Shown one piece after another: positions 17,001 through 25,769 of a DNA stretch of 64,000 nt (the stretch's first letter is position 1; each line of letters opens with the position of its first letter). The notes beneath the pieces are model-generated. The model did not search any database and had not been told where the DNA came from. It saw only the letters and a list, made by a program, of their open reading frames with translations. The stretch is from the NCBI RefSeq assembly GCF_000223215.1, contig NC_017243.1:2976001-3040000 (forward strand), written 5' to 3'. A program made the position numbers and the translations under genes. Source of the DNA: Brachyspira intermedia PWS/A (GTDB taxonomy: Bacteria > Spirochaetota > Brachyspiria > Brachyspirales > Brachyspiraceae).

Positions 17001-17510
17001 TTAATCATCATCAAATATAGGCTTTTGTATTATGCATATGGTTTTATTGCTTTTATCAGAATCTCCGAAATATGCTTTAACGAAAGGTATTGAAACTATA
17101 TTATTATTTTCTTTTAATTTAATTTCAAATACATAATTAGAAGGAAGGCTATATACATCTGTTATCTCACCATAAATATTATTATCAGTATCTATGATTT
17201 TGTACCCTATTAATTCAGCCTCATAAAAAGTATCATCATCTAATTGAGGCAAATACGAAGAATCTATAAATATATCAAGCCCTATTAATTTTTGAGCATC
17301 TTCTATATTATTTATATCTTTTAATTGGAACACAAAAGATTTGTTCTTCTTTTTAACATTTAACAGAGTAAATGTTTGATTGTTGATGATAACAGGTGTA
17401 TCGTTAGTTAAAACAGGAAGAGAGGTAAAATAACTCTTATCAGAAAAAGCAATTTCTACCTCTCCTTTTAAACCATGTAAACCTGTGATTTTGCCGTAAA
17501 AAAAAATCAA
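17001..17510 (-). CDS. rimM: 16S rRNA processing protein RimM
   Basis: The 169-residue protein has the N-terminal RimM barrel (YGKITGLHGLKGEVEIAF) and a C-terminal PRC barrel (FYEAELIGYKIIDTD, GEITDVYSLPSNYVFEI). It assists 30S head maturation and binds ribosomal protein S19. Its start overlaps the end of khpA by 4 bases, typical translational coupling. In many bacteria trmD and rplS follow; here a DUF305 lipoprotein gene does. Confidence 0.9.
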   Translation of the reverse strand: MIFFYGKITGLHGLKGEVEIAFSDKSYFTSLPVLTNDTPVIINNQTFTLLNVKKKNKSFVFQLKDINNIEDAQKLIGLDIFIDSSYLPQLDDDTFYEAELIGYKIIDTDNNIYGEITDVYSLPSNYVFEIKLKENNNIVSIPFVKAYFGDSDKSNKTICIIQKPIFDDD

Positions 17511-17749
17511 TTGTCAATAATCTCAAGCATTACACGTTTACCACTTTTCATGGAAGCTGCAAAAAGAATAGTACGTAATGCATGAGCAATACGACCTCTT
17601 TTACCTATAATTTTACCTATGTCGCTTTGGTTCACTTTCAATTCCAGAATCGTACTCTTCTCACCTTCAATAACCTTAACACTAACACCATCAGGCTCAT
17701 CCACTAATTTTTTAGCCAAATACTCAATAAGCTCTTTTTCTTCCGTCAT
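17507..17749 (-). CDS. khpA: KH-domain RNA-binding protein KhpA
   Basis: This 80-residue single type-II KH domain has the GxxG loop as IGKRGRIAHALRTIL and ends in MLEIIDN. It lies between rpsP and rimM, the classical place of this gene (also called ylqC). KhpA binds RNA, often with KhpB, and affects cell division and ribosome-linked processes in other bacteria. The ribosome site is AAAGGAG. Confidence 0.9.
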   Translation of the reverse strand: MTEEKELIEYLAKKLVDEPDGVSVKVIEGEKSTILELKVNQSDIGKIIGKRGRIAHALRTILFAASMKSGKRVMLEIIDN

Positions 17750-17781
17750 AGCACACTCCTTTATATATTATAAGACGTAAA

Positions 17782-18140
17782 TTAAGCTTCGCTCTTCTCC
17801 TCAGCAGATTCAGGCTTAGCTTGTTTACGATGTTTGCGCCTTTTTTCAGGATTTTTCAATGCTCTTTTTTCTTTCTTTCAAGAGGAGCACCTTTATCTTT
17901 TTCCATTAAGCCTTCTTTTACAAGAATGCTTTTTACTACATAAGTTGGCTGTGCACCATTAGAAAGCCATTTTTTTAAACCTTCTACGTTCAACTTATAT
18001 AATACATCTTTAGCTTTAGGGTTAAACCAACCTAGCTCTTCAATAAAACGACCATCGCGTGGGAAACGAGCATCTGCAGCTACGATACGATAATGAGGCT
18101 CATGTTTGCGACCTATACGTTTTAATCTTAATTTTACCAC
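17782..18140 (-). CDS. rpsP: Ribosomal protein S16, C-terminal extension interrupted by an A-run frameshift
   Basis: The core is complete: [34 protein letters not shown] and [14 protein letters not shown]. The frame as written ends after LERKKKEH at TGA (17856-17858), 94 residues. Adding one A to the A-run just before that restores a basic then acidic tail, [18 protein letters not shown] and so on, ending at TAA 17784-17782, about 119 residues; the same stretch is open and charged in the shifted frame. Either version should function in the 30S subunit, since most S16 proteins lack a long tail. Second gene of ffh-rpsP-khpA-rimM. Confidence 0.85.
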
Positions 18141-18162
18141 CTTTCTTTTCCTCCAAGTTTAT

Positions 18163-19518
18163 TTACATTAATTTGTTTAAATCATCTATAGACATACCCA
18201 TACCCTCTAGGGACTTTGCGAGCTTATCCATCTTTTTAGTACTGCCCATCATGTTTTTCATCATAGTAAATTGCTTTATAAGCTGATTTACATCATAAAC
18301 ACTTTGACCGCTTCCTTTAGATATTCTCATCTTTCTTGAATTATTCAAAGGAAATAGGGCTAATCTTTCTTTTTTAGTCATTGACTGTATAATAGCTTTA
18401 TACTTTTTAAATTTCTCTTCTTCACGGCTTAAAAGTTCTGTATCTACATTAGCCATACCCGGAATCATAGATGTCATTTTACTGAGTCCGCCCATTTTAG
18501 CAGTAGCTTCTATCTGCTTCAAGAAATCATTATAATCGAAATTGTTCTCTATAACTTTCTGAAGCATTTCCTGAGCTTCTTTTTCACTTATAGCAGCACG
18601 GGCTTTTTCTACTAATTTTACTATATCACCCATACCGAGTATTTGTCCTGCCACCCTCTTAGCATCAAATACATCAATATCATCTAAATGCTCACCTACT
18701 CCGACAAACTTAACAGATGAACCTGTGGCATATTTTAGAGATAAAGCGGCACCGCCTCTAACTCCGGAATCGAATTTTGTAAGTATAACACCATTAATGC
18801 CAATATTGTTTTGGAAACTTTTTGCAACATCATAAACACTTTGACCTGCTGTAGAATCCACAACTAATAATTTTTCTGTAACATTAGCAGAGTTTACAAC
18901 ACGTCTTAGTTCAAGCATCATTTCTTCATCTATCTCTAAGCGTCCTGCAGTATCCACTAATATCATATTATACTGCTCTTTTTTAGCAATTGAAAGTGCT
19001 TTTTTAAGTATTTTATATGCTTTTTTCTCTTTAGTATCTATATGATAAGGAACACCAACTTCCCTAGCCAAAACGGCAAGCTGTTCCATAGCGGCAGGTC
19101 TGTGAACGTCAAGTCCTACAAGCATAACGCGTCTTTTATCTTTATAATACTTAGCCAATTTAGCAGAAGTAGTAGTTTTACCAGAACCCTGAAGTCCGAA
19201 AAGCAAAGTTATAGTTGTTTTCTCAACAGGCTCTAATTTCAAACCGCTTTCACCCTCGCCTATCATATTAACCAAAGTATCATGAACATCAGCTACAAAC
19301 TGATTAGCAGGCTCTACACCTTCTAATTTTTCTTTTCCTATAGCTCTATTAGTAGCTTCTTCAAGAAACTTGTCAGCAGCTTCTAAAGATACGTCAGCAG
19401 AAAGTAATGCTTCTTTTATAGTTAACAAACTATCTGTTATATCCTTATCTGTTAGGACTTTTTTTCCTTGTATTTTAGAGAATACATTAGATATAGATTT
19501 AGTTAAATTACCAAACAC
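18163..19518 (-). CDS. ffh: Signal recognition particle protein Ffh (SRP54)
   Basis: The 451-residue GTPase binds 4.5S RNA and signal sequences and delivers nascent membrane proteins to FtsY. The N domain is followed by G1 GLQGSGKTTTSAKLA, DVHRPAAMEQL, DTAGRLEIDEEM, TKFDSGVRGGAAL and the methionine-rich M domain ending GMGMSIDDLNKLM; SKGSGQSVYDVNQLIKQF is the SRP RNA-binding signature. First gene of the ffh-rpsP-khpA-rimM operon, with its own promoter. Confidence 0.97.
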   Translation of the reverse strand: MFGNLTKSISNVFSKIQGKKVLTDKDITDSLLTIKEALLSADVSLEAADKFLEEATNRAIGKEKLEGVEPANQFVADVHDTLVNMIGEGESGLKLEPVEKTTITLLFGLQGSGKTTTSAKLAKYYKDKRRVMLVGLDVHRPAAMEQLAVLAREVGVPYHIDTKEKKAYKILKKALSIAKKEQYNMILVDTAGRLEIDEEMMLELRRVVNSANVTEKLLVVDSTAGQSVYDVAKSFQNNIGINGVILTKFDSGVRGGAALSLKYATGSSVKFVGVGEHLDDIDVFDAKRVAGQILGMGDIVKLVEKARAAISEKEAQEMLQKVIENNFDYNDFLKQIEATAKMGGLSKMTSMIPGMANVDTELLSREEEKFKKYKAIIQSMTKKERLALFPLNNSRKMRISKGSGQSVYDVNQLIKQFTMMKNMMGSTKKMDKLAKSLEGMGMSIDDLNKLM

Positions 19519-19556
19519 TAAAAAACAACCTTATAAACATATTAATTCCAAGTCAT

Positions 19557-19584
19557 ATTATACATAATATATTTAAAAAGTCAA
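19557..19584 (-). promoter_or_regulatory. ffh operon promoter
   Basis: TTGACT (19584-19579), 16 bp, TATAAT (19562-19557) on the minus strand, about 40 bases before the ffh start. Confidence 0.65.
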
Positions 19585-19655
19585 TATTTAGCACAATTTT
19601 ACAAAAAATTATATATAATAATAAAGAGCACAGTAATACATTTAAAACATTATTA

Positions 19656-20921
19656 TCAATTTAATTTAAGTTTGCTGCTTAAGGCCTTACTTATATCTTT
19701 AGTTCCACTTGCTCCTACAGATGTTAAAAAGAATTTTTTATTAATCAATTTTTCATCTATTACTTCATTAACCAGTTTCAAATCTATTTTATCTATTATG
19801 TTATAAAGTTCTTTAAATGAAATATATTTAGATGAATACAGTTCATGTCTGGCATTTTTATTCATTATAAACTCAGCACTGAATTTACTAAATGCCATAG
19901 AACCTTTATAACTCTCTTTTGCCTCTTCAATCTCTTCTTCTGATATCCTTTCATTAACCAATCTTTCTATTTCATAATATATACTTTCTATAGTTTCTGC
20001 ATATCTGTCCAAACTAGTAGAACCATGTATCTCAAATGTACCGCCATTTATAAAACTAGAATTATAACTGTATATATTATAACAAAGTCCTTTATTCTCT
20101 CTTATTGATTGAAATAATCTTGAATAAGAACTTCCTCCGAATATATCATTAACTATATTCATAGCATATCTTTTTTTATTATCGCAGGCATTATATGAAG
20201 GTGTTACTAATGAAAAATAAACCTGATTAATTTCTTGTTTCTCTTTAGTGATAGTTTTATAATAAAAAGGAAGCTCATCATTAACTGTTCTAGTTTTTTT
20301 TTCTAATTTTATTTTTTCAAGTCTATCTACAGCATAATCAATATCAAAATTTCCGGCTATAGATATAATTAAATTATTAGAATTAAAATGTTCCTTAAAA
20401 TAAGAATAAATTTTATCTCTGCTTATCTTTTTTATATTATTAATATTTCCGCCTATAGGAAAACTCATAGAAGTACCTTTATAGGCAGCAGCAAAAAATT
20501 GATTAGCTGATATTTCTTCAGGGGTATCATTTGACATTTTAAGCTCTTCAATGATAACTTTTTTTTCTCTGTTTATATCATCTTCTCTGAATGCAGAATG
20601 AAGCATGATATTTTCTAAAGTATCAACTGCCCTATCAAAATATTTAGATATTATGTTAATATAAAATGAAGTTAAATGTCTTGAAGTAAAAGCATTAAAT
20701 ATACCGCCCACACCTTCTATATTTCTAATAAGTTCTTTTGAACTAATTTTGTCAGTTCCTTTAAAAAGCATATGCTCTATGAAATGAGTATATCCGTTTT
20801 CCTCTTTTTTCTCATTAGCACTTCCTGTTAAAAATATAAAACCTATAGATACAGTATCAAGCATAGGCATCTTTTCTAAAACAACCCTTGTACCATTTTT
20901 TAATGTTAATCTTTTTACCAT
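19656..20921 (-). CDS. M16-family zinc metallopeptidase (processing-peptidase type)
   Basis: The 421-residue protein has the inverted zinc motif HFIEHMLFKGT (HxxEH) near residue 47 and the downstream Glu-rich EEIEEAKES, plus the inactive-half signature LFQSIRENKGLCYNIYS. This is the size of a single-chain M16B peptidase (YmxG/PepR-like) that works as a dimer. The substrate is unknown; in other bacteria such genes sit near polynucleotide phosphorylase, which is not the case here. No signal peptide is seen, so it is likely cytosolic. Confidence 0.88.
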   Translation of the reverse strand: MVKRLTLKNGTRVVLEKMPMLDTVSIGFIFLTGSANEKKEENGYTHFIEHMLFKGTDKISSKELIRNIEGVGGIFNAFTSRHLTSFYINIISKYFDRAVDTLENIMLHSAFREDDINREKKVIIEELKMSNDTPEEISANQFFAAAYKGTSMSFPIGGNINNIKKISRDKIYSYFKEHFNSNNLIISIAGNFDIDYAVDRLEKIKLEKKTRTVNDELPFYYKTITKEKQEINQVYFSLVTPSYNACDNKKRYAMNIVNDIFGGSSYSRLFQSIRENKGLCYNIYSYNSSFINGGTFEIHGSTSLDRYAETIESIYYEIERLVNERISEEEIEEAKESYKGSMAFSKFSAEFIMNKNARHELYSSKYISFKELYNIIDKIDLKLVNEVIDEKLINKKFFLTSVGASGTKDISKALSSKLKLN

Positions 20922-21020
20922 ATTTTTTCCATAAATATTTTTATACTAAAATTATTATATATTAATTCTATAATTTTCGACAGTGTAATACATAAAATAT
21001 AATAATAATGATTTTTATAT

Positions 21021-21052
21021 AAAAAACCCTATTTAAATTAATAAATAGGGTT
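21021..21052 (-). terminator. Terminator of the mmd operon
   Basis: AACCCTATTT and AAATAGGGTT form a 10-bp stem with a T-run on the minus strand, about 50 bases after the mmdB stop. Confidence 0.85.
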
Positions 21053-21103
21053 AAGCATTATTTAATTATTAATTTATTTTTATCTAATCGTATGATCATC
21101 TAA

Positions 21104-22237
21104 TCAATGAAAGAATGTTAGAAGTATACCCATAACAATAGCACCGGATATTATACCTGAAATATTAACTGCCATCGCATGAAGAAGCAGACAGTTAGAT
21201 GAACTATTCTCCTGTCCGTAAACATGGGCACCCCAAGCAGGAATAGGAAAAGCACTTAAACCTGCAGAACCTATTATAGGATTAACTTTTCCGCCTGATA
21301 ATATATTAATAACTTTAGCAGCAATTATACCTATAGTAGTGCTTAATATCAATGACAATAAACCGAAAGCAAATATTATCACAGTATTAAATGTCATAAA
21401 ATAATCAGCTGAAGCAGAAGAACCTATTGCTATACCTATAAGCATTGTAAGTATTCCTGTTAAAGATTTCTGCAAATTGATTGAGAAATTTTTTATAATA
21501 TCTGATTCTCTCAAAATACTTCCGAATAAAAGAGCAGCTATAAGAGGGAATGAGTTTGCCAAAAATATTCCGCAAAGTCCCATAGCAATAACTGCAAATA
21601 TGATTTTCTCTCCTCTTGAAACCTGTCTTAAATAATTCATAGGGATTTTTCTTTCTCTTGTAGTAGTTAAAACCTTTGTAAGTCCTGACTGAAGTAAAGG
21701 AAGAAGCTCCATATAAAGATAAGCAGACATAACAATAGCAGCAAAATATTTAGGTTCTGTGATCAAAGAAGCCATATACATAGCCAAAGATCCGTCAGCA
21801 GCACCTATAATTGCAGTAGCAGCAGATAAATCTTCTCCCAAATTCAAAGAACTCATAATATAAAATACTACAAGTATACCAATCTGAGAACTAGCACCTA
21901 TAAAGAAATTCTTAGGATCAGCAAGTACAAGCCCTAAATCTATCATAGTACCAACTGCAAAAAATACAAGTACAGGATAAACTCCGCTGTCAGCACCGCT
22001 ATGCATTAAACCCAAAAAACCGCTTACTACATCTTCTGTCATTTTAGGAAGAGGCATATTAGCAGCAAGTATTGCAACTCCCATAGGAAGAAGAAGCAAA
22101 GGCTTTTTCTTATAATATATAGACATATATATAAGATATGCACCTAAAAGCATCATTATAATTTGGGCTATAGTTGGCGGATAAAAACCTGTAAGTAAAT
22201 TGTTAAAATCCAAACCTAAAGCTTTATTCATATTCAC
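21104..22237 (-). CDS. mmdB: Na+-translocating decarboxylase beta subunit (MmdB/OadB family)
   Basis: This 377-residue, highly hydrophobic inner-membrane protein has about ten membrane spans and the family signature IIGAADGSLAMYMASLI, holding the conserved Asp of the Na+ pathway. It catalyses decarboxylation of carboxybiotin coupled to Na+ export. It is the last gene of mmdA-mmdD-mmdC-mmdB and begins 9 bases after the biotin carrier gene. Oxaloacetate or glutaconyl-CoA decarboxylase beta subunits are nearly identical; the assignment rests on the CoA-type alpha subunit. Confidence 0.88.
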   Translation of the reverse strand: MNMNKALGLDFNNLLTGFYPPTIAQIIMMLLGAYLIYMSIYYKKKPLLLLPMGVAILAANMPLPKMTEDVVSGFLGLMHSGADSGVYPVLVFFAVGTMIDLGLVLADPKNFFIGASSQIGILVVFYIMSSLNLGEDLSAATAIIGAADGSLAMYMASLITEPKYFAAIVMSAYLYMELLPLLQSGLTKVLTTTRERKIPMNYLRQVSRGEKIIFAVIAMGLCGIFLANSFPLIAALLFGSILRESDIIKNFSINLQKSLTGILTMLIGIAIGSSASADYFMTFNTVIIFAFGLLSLILSTTIGIIAAKVINILSGGKVNPIIGSAGLSAFPIPAWGAHVYGQENSSSNCLLLHAMAVNISGIISGAIVMGILLTFFH

Positions 22238-22246
22238 CCCTTTATA

Positions 22247-22660
22247 TTACTTGATTTGTAATATAACCTGACCCTCTACAACTGAAGAACCTTTTTCAAC
22301 ATGTATAGATTTTACTTCACCTGAAGCAGGAGCTGTAATTTCATTTTCCATTTTCATAGCTTCTAATGTAGCTACAACCTGACCTTCCTGTACCTTATCT
22401 CCAACTGCAACACTGAATGATACTATAGTACCAGGCATAGTTGCTTTTACTGATATAGCATTCTCATCTATTGGAGCTGCTGGAGCTGCCGCTGGTTTTG
22501 GTGCTGGAGCTACTGCAGGTTTTGGCGTATTTACTGGAGCACTAACTATAGTAGATACTGTTTTATTTGAAGCTACAGGTCTTATCTCCTCTACTGATAC
22601 ATCATAAGTTTTTCCATTAACTGTGATTTTATATTGCTTAGTCATAATATTATTCTCCAA
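22247..22660 (-). CDS. mmdC: Biotin carboxyl carrier subunit (MmdC)
   Basis: The 137-residue carrier has an N-terminal segment, an Ala/Pro hinge (PKPAVAPAPKPAAAPAAPI) and a biotinyl domain with the target Lys103 in EAMKMENEI. It carries CO2 as carboxybiotin from the alpha subunit to the membrane beta subunit and must be biotinylated by BirA, encoded in this window with the biotin synthesis genes. Third in the mmd operon, with TGGAGAATAA before its start. Confidence 0.92.
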   Translation of the reverse strand: MENNIMTKQYKITVNGKTYDVSVEEIRPVASNKTVSTIVSAPVNTPKPAVAPAPKPAAAPAAPIDENAISVKATMPGTIVSFSVAVGDKVQEGQVVATLEAMKMENEITAPASGEVKSIHVEKGSSVVEGQVILQIK

Positions 22661-22735
22661 AAAAATATTTATATATAAAAAATCTTTCTTTAAGACTCTA
22701 ATAAATAAAATTAATAGAGTCTTATAATTTAATTA

Positions 22736-23056
22736 TTATTTTAATTTATTTACTCTGTCTACCATTCCCCATATAGGAGTTTTAGATTCTTTAATAGATG
22801 TAATAATAAATCTATTATTAGACATACCTGTATAAGCTGATATTGCAGCTGTAATCACTGCCACAAGTTCAGTATCATCTATTAAATCCTCTTCTTTAGT
22901 TTTACTTTCCTCTACTACTTTTATAATTTCTTCTTCTTTCTTTATATTTCTAGTTTTGAAAATCATTCCCAAAACTAAAGACAATATATAAAAAACTAAA
23001 GCAACTATAAAAACAGACATTATACCAAATATGGTAATAGCTGCATTATGTTCCAT
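22736..23056 (-). CDS. mmdD: Decarboxylase small membrane subunit (OadG/MmdD-like)
   Basis: This 106-residue protein has one N-terminal membrane span (ITIFGIMSVFIVALVFYILS) followed by a charged linker (NIKKEEEIIKVVEES) and a C-terminal segment VAVITAAISAYTGM, RFIITSIKES. This fits the small gamma/delta subunit that anchors and assembles Na+-pumping decarboxylases. It lies between the alpha and carrier genes in the order typical of methylmalonyl-CoA decarboxylase operons. Confidence 0.82.
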   Translation of the reverse strand: MEHNAAITIFGIMSVFIVALVFYILSLVLGMIFKTRNIKKEEEIIKVVEESKTKEEDLIDDTELVAVITAAISAYTGMSNNRFIITSIKESKTPIWGMVDRVNKLK

Positions 23057-23085
23057 TCAATTCTCCTTTTAATTAAAATCAAATT

Positions 23086-24630
23086 TTATAGAGGTATATT
23101 GCCATGTTTTCTAGGAAGTCTAGTTTCTCTCTTGCTTGCTAAAAGATGCAATGCATTAATCAAATAGCTTCTAGTATATTCCGGCTCTATTACATCATCT
23201 ACATAACCTCTAACAGCAGCTCTGTAAGGATTAGCAAATTCTTTTTTATATTCTTCTATTTTTTCAGCTCTTACTTTTTTAGGATCCTGAGCATTATCTA
23301 TATCTTTTTTGAATATGATATTAGCAGCGCCATCTGGTCCCATAACAGCAATCTCAGCAGAAGGCCAAGCATAAACCATATCAGCACCTAAATGCTTAGA
23401 ACACATAGCTATATAAGCTCCGCCATAAGACTTTCTTATTATAAGAGTGATTTTTGGTGCAGTAGCCTCTGAATAAGCATATAAAAGTTTAGCACCATGT
23501 CTTATAACTCCATTATGCTCCTGACCTACACCCGGTAAATATCCTGCTGTATCAACTAATGTAACCAATGGAATATTAAAGCTGTCGCAGAAGCGAATGA
23601 ATCTTGCAGCCTTATCTGCAGCATTAATATCTAATACTCCAGCCATAGAATTAGGCTGATTGGCTATTATACCAACTGATTTTCCGTCAAGACGAGCAAA
23701 ACATATAACTATATTAGTAGCAAATAAAGGCTGAAGTTCAAAAAACTCTCCATTATCTACAACCCTTTTTATAATCTCTTTTATATCATAAGGTTTATTT
23801 GGAGCATCTGGAAGAACATTTGATAATTCTTCATCTGCTCTGTTTGGATCATCATCTGTATTTTCTAAAGGCACATCTTCCAAATTATTCTGAGGTATAT
23901 AAGATAATAATTTTTTAACGCCTTCTAATGTAGAAACTTCATCAGGGAACATCAAAGAAGCAACACCTGAAGTTTTACTATGAACAAAAGCTCCTCCAAG
24001 CTCTTCAGCAGAAACCTGTTCGCCTGTTACAGCTTTTACTACCTGAGGGCCTGTTATAAACATATTTGAACTTTTATCAGTCATAAATATAAAGTCCATC
24101 AATGCAGGAGAATAAACAGCACCGCCTGCACAAGGTCCCATTATAACACATATTTGAGGTATAACTCCTGAAGCCTGAACATTTCTATAGAATATATCAC
24201 CATAACCTCTTAATGAATCAATACCCTCTTGTATTCTAGCTCCGCCTGAATCATTGATACCTATACAAGGACAGCCTAATTTGATAGCCATATCCTGTAC
24301 CTTACAAATCTTAGCAGCATGCATTTGTCCTAAAGAACCGCCTATAACAGTAAAGTCCTGAGCATATATACATACTTGTCTGCCGTTTATTTTACCGTAT
24401 CCTGTAACTACACCTTCGCCCGGAACTTTATTCTTTTCCATACCGAAATCACTGCATCTATGCTCTATAAAAGCATCAATCTCGCAGAAAGTACCTTCAT
24501 CTAAAAGCTGTAATATACGTTCTCTTGCTGTTAATTTACCTTTTTTATGGCGTTCTTCGTTTTTTTCTTTACCGCCGCCTTCTTCTATCTTTTCTTTTCT
24601 TTTTCTTAATTCATTGATTTTTTCTTGCAT
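23086..24630 (-). CDS. mmdA: Methylmalonyl-CoA decarboxylase alpha subunit (carboxyltransferase)
   Basis: The 514-residue protein belongs to the propionyl-CoA carboxylase beta-type carboxyltransferases: KGKLTARERILQLLDEGTF, GGSLGQMHAAKICKVQD, GINDSGGARIQEGIDSL, MGPCAGGAVYSPAL and GVIRHGAKLLYAYSEATAPK. It moves CO2 from methylmalonyl-CoA to biotin on the carrier. With the downstream small, carrier and beta subunits the operon encodes a Na+-pumping decarboxylase that could gain energy in succinate-to-propionate type metabolism. Glutaconyl-CoA as substrate cannot be fully excluded. Confidence 0.88.
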   Translation of the reverse strand: MQEKINELRKRKEKIEEGGGKEKNEERHKKGKLTARERILQLLDEGTFCEIDAFIEHRCSDFGMEKNKVPGEGVVTGYGKINGRQVCIYAQDFTVIGGSLGQMHAAKICKVQDMAIKLGCPCIGINDSGGARIQEGIDSLRGYGDIFYRNVQASGVIPQICVIMGPCAGGAVYSPALMDFIFMTDKSSNMFITGPQVVKAVTGEQVSAEELGGAFVHSKTSGVASLMFPDEVSTLEGVKKLLSYIPQNNLEDVPLENTDDDPNRADEELSNVLPDAPNKPYDIKEIIKRVVDNGEFFELQPLFATNIVICFARLDGKSVGIIANQPNSMAGVLDINAADKAARFIRFCDSFNIPLVTLVDTAGYLPGVGQEHNGVIRHGAKLLYAYSEATAPKITLIIRKSYGGAYIAMCSKHLGADMVYAWPSAEIAVMGPDGAANIIFKKDIDNAQDPKKVRAEKIEEYKKEFANPYRAAVRGYVDDVIEPEYTRSYLINALHLLASKRETRLPRKHGNIPL

Positions 24631-24941
24631 ATTTCTTTAAGTCCTTATTAGATTTTTTTATCTAACTATTAGATTTTAAACAAAAATTTAAATGACTAGT
24701 TAAAGAAACATATAACTATTTTTTATTTATTGCAATGGTGTTTTATAACTTTTGTATGTTTTAACAATTTAGTCGAAAGTTTAATTTTCTTTATACATAA
24801 AATATATCAAATAAAGTGATAAGATATTTTCATATAGTTTAAATAATATTACATTTTATATTACAAACAAATATATAAAATATTGACTTTAAAACATAAT
24901 CTGTTAATATTTAATTATATAAAAATCAAGGAGAAAATTAT
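24631..24941 (+). promoter_or_regulatory. Divergent intergenic region with promoter of the 24942 lipoprotein
   Basis: TTGACT (24883-24888), 16 bp and TAATAT (24905-24910) precede the plus-strand lipoprotein gene. A block near 24748-24780 (TTTTGTATGTTTTAA then ATTTAGTCGAAA) recurs near 25590 and 26830. Nothing else is seen. Confidence 0.45.
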
Positions 24942-25460
24942 ATGAGTAAAAAAATTTTTTTATCTCTTTTATTCGTTTTAGCATTGGCTGTAAGCTGTAA
25001 AAACAATGTAGCAGAACCAACAATAACTACTACAATAACATTCGATATATTATCAGAACAACTTTATACTGCAGATACTTCTTTTACTATATCAAAAGAA
25101 GCACCATCTATAATACCTATAACAACAGGAAAAATTATAAATTCTATAATATATCTTTCACCTACTCCAATTGGGGATAATAACGATGCAGCTACTGCTA
25201 TTACTCCTGCCAGACTAAAAGATGGATTAGATAAAACTTTTGCTTCTATACCAAATAGTACAATTAACTATGAAGTAATACCTCCTACAATAACCACTGA
25301 TGGAAAACAAACAATAACTTTTGATATAATTATGACTCCTAAAAACAGTTATGATAAATTTGACACAAGTACTTTTAGAAAAACTCTTTATTTAAAAGAG
25401 GTAACAGAGAAAAAAATTGTATATGGTATACAATACGAAGCATATTGGGCTGCAAATTAA
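24942..25460 (+). CDS. Lipoprotein of unknown function
   Basis: This 172-residue protein has a clear lipoprotein signal (KKIFLSLLFVLALAVSC, Cys about residue 19), followed by a Thr/Ile-rich, probably beta-strand protein (TITTTITFDILSEQLYT, YEVIPPTITTDGKQTITF). No enzyme motif is seen and I do not recognise a family; it may be specific to the genus. It is monocistronic with its own promoter and terminator. Its N-terminus (CKNNVAEPT) resembles that of the lipoprotein at 42354-42758 (CKDNVTNPN), suggesting related secretion leaders. Confidence 0.7.
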   Translation: MSKKIFLSLLFVLALAVSCKNNVAEPTITTTITFDILSEQLYTADTSFTISKEAPSIIPITTGKIINSIIYLSPTPIGDNNDAATAITPARLKDGLDKTFASIPNSTINYEVIPPTITTDGKQTITFDIIMTPKNSYDKFDTSTFRKTLYLKEVTEKKIVYGIQYEAYWAAN

Positions 25461-25492
25461 TTGATATACAAAATAAATAAATGATATAATTA

Positions 25493-25526
25493 GGGCATTT
25501 TCTTTAATAGAGAATGTCCTTTTTTA
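25493..25526 (+). terminator. Terminator of the 24942 lipoprotein gene
   Basis: GGGCATTTTCT and AGAGAATGTCC pair with two G-T wobbles around a short loop, followed by a T-run. Confidence 0.8.
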
Positions 25527-25544
25527 TTTCACTAATAGTAAAAA

Positions 25545-25630
25545 ATTAAAACTCTATTATTAAAAAATAAGTATTCATTATATATAATTTTGTATGTTTT
25601 AAAAATTTAGTAGAAATTTTAAATCATGCT
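25545..25630. repeat. Imperfect direct repeat, copy downstream of the 25770 lipoprotein gene
   Basis: About 80 bp (AAAAAATTAAAACTCTATTA ... ATTCATTATATATAA ... TTTTGTATGTTTTAA ... ATTTAGTAGAAA) align with 26770-26870. Together they bracket the lipoprotein gene at 25770-26594. Confidence 0.5.
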
Positions 25631-25710
25631 TTATTATTGAATATTAGAATTAATGATAAAATATATAATAATTATTTTTTGATTAACTAACATTAAGTAT
25701 TTATATTAAT

Positions 25711-25747
25711 AAAATAGGGGACTTTATTAAAAATCCCCTATTTTCAT
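25711..25747 (-). terminator. Terminator of the 25770 lipoprotein gene
   Basis: AAAATAGGGGA and TCCCCTATTTT form an 11-bp stem around an A+T loop just after the stop of the minus-strand gene. Confidence 0.85.
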
Positions 25748-25769
25748 TTTTTACTATTATTTTTTTAAC

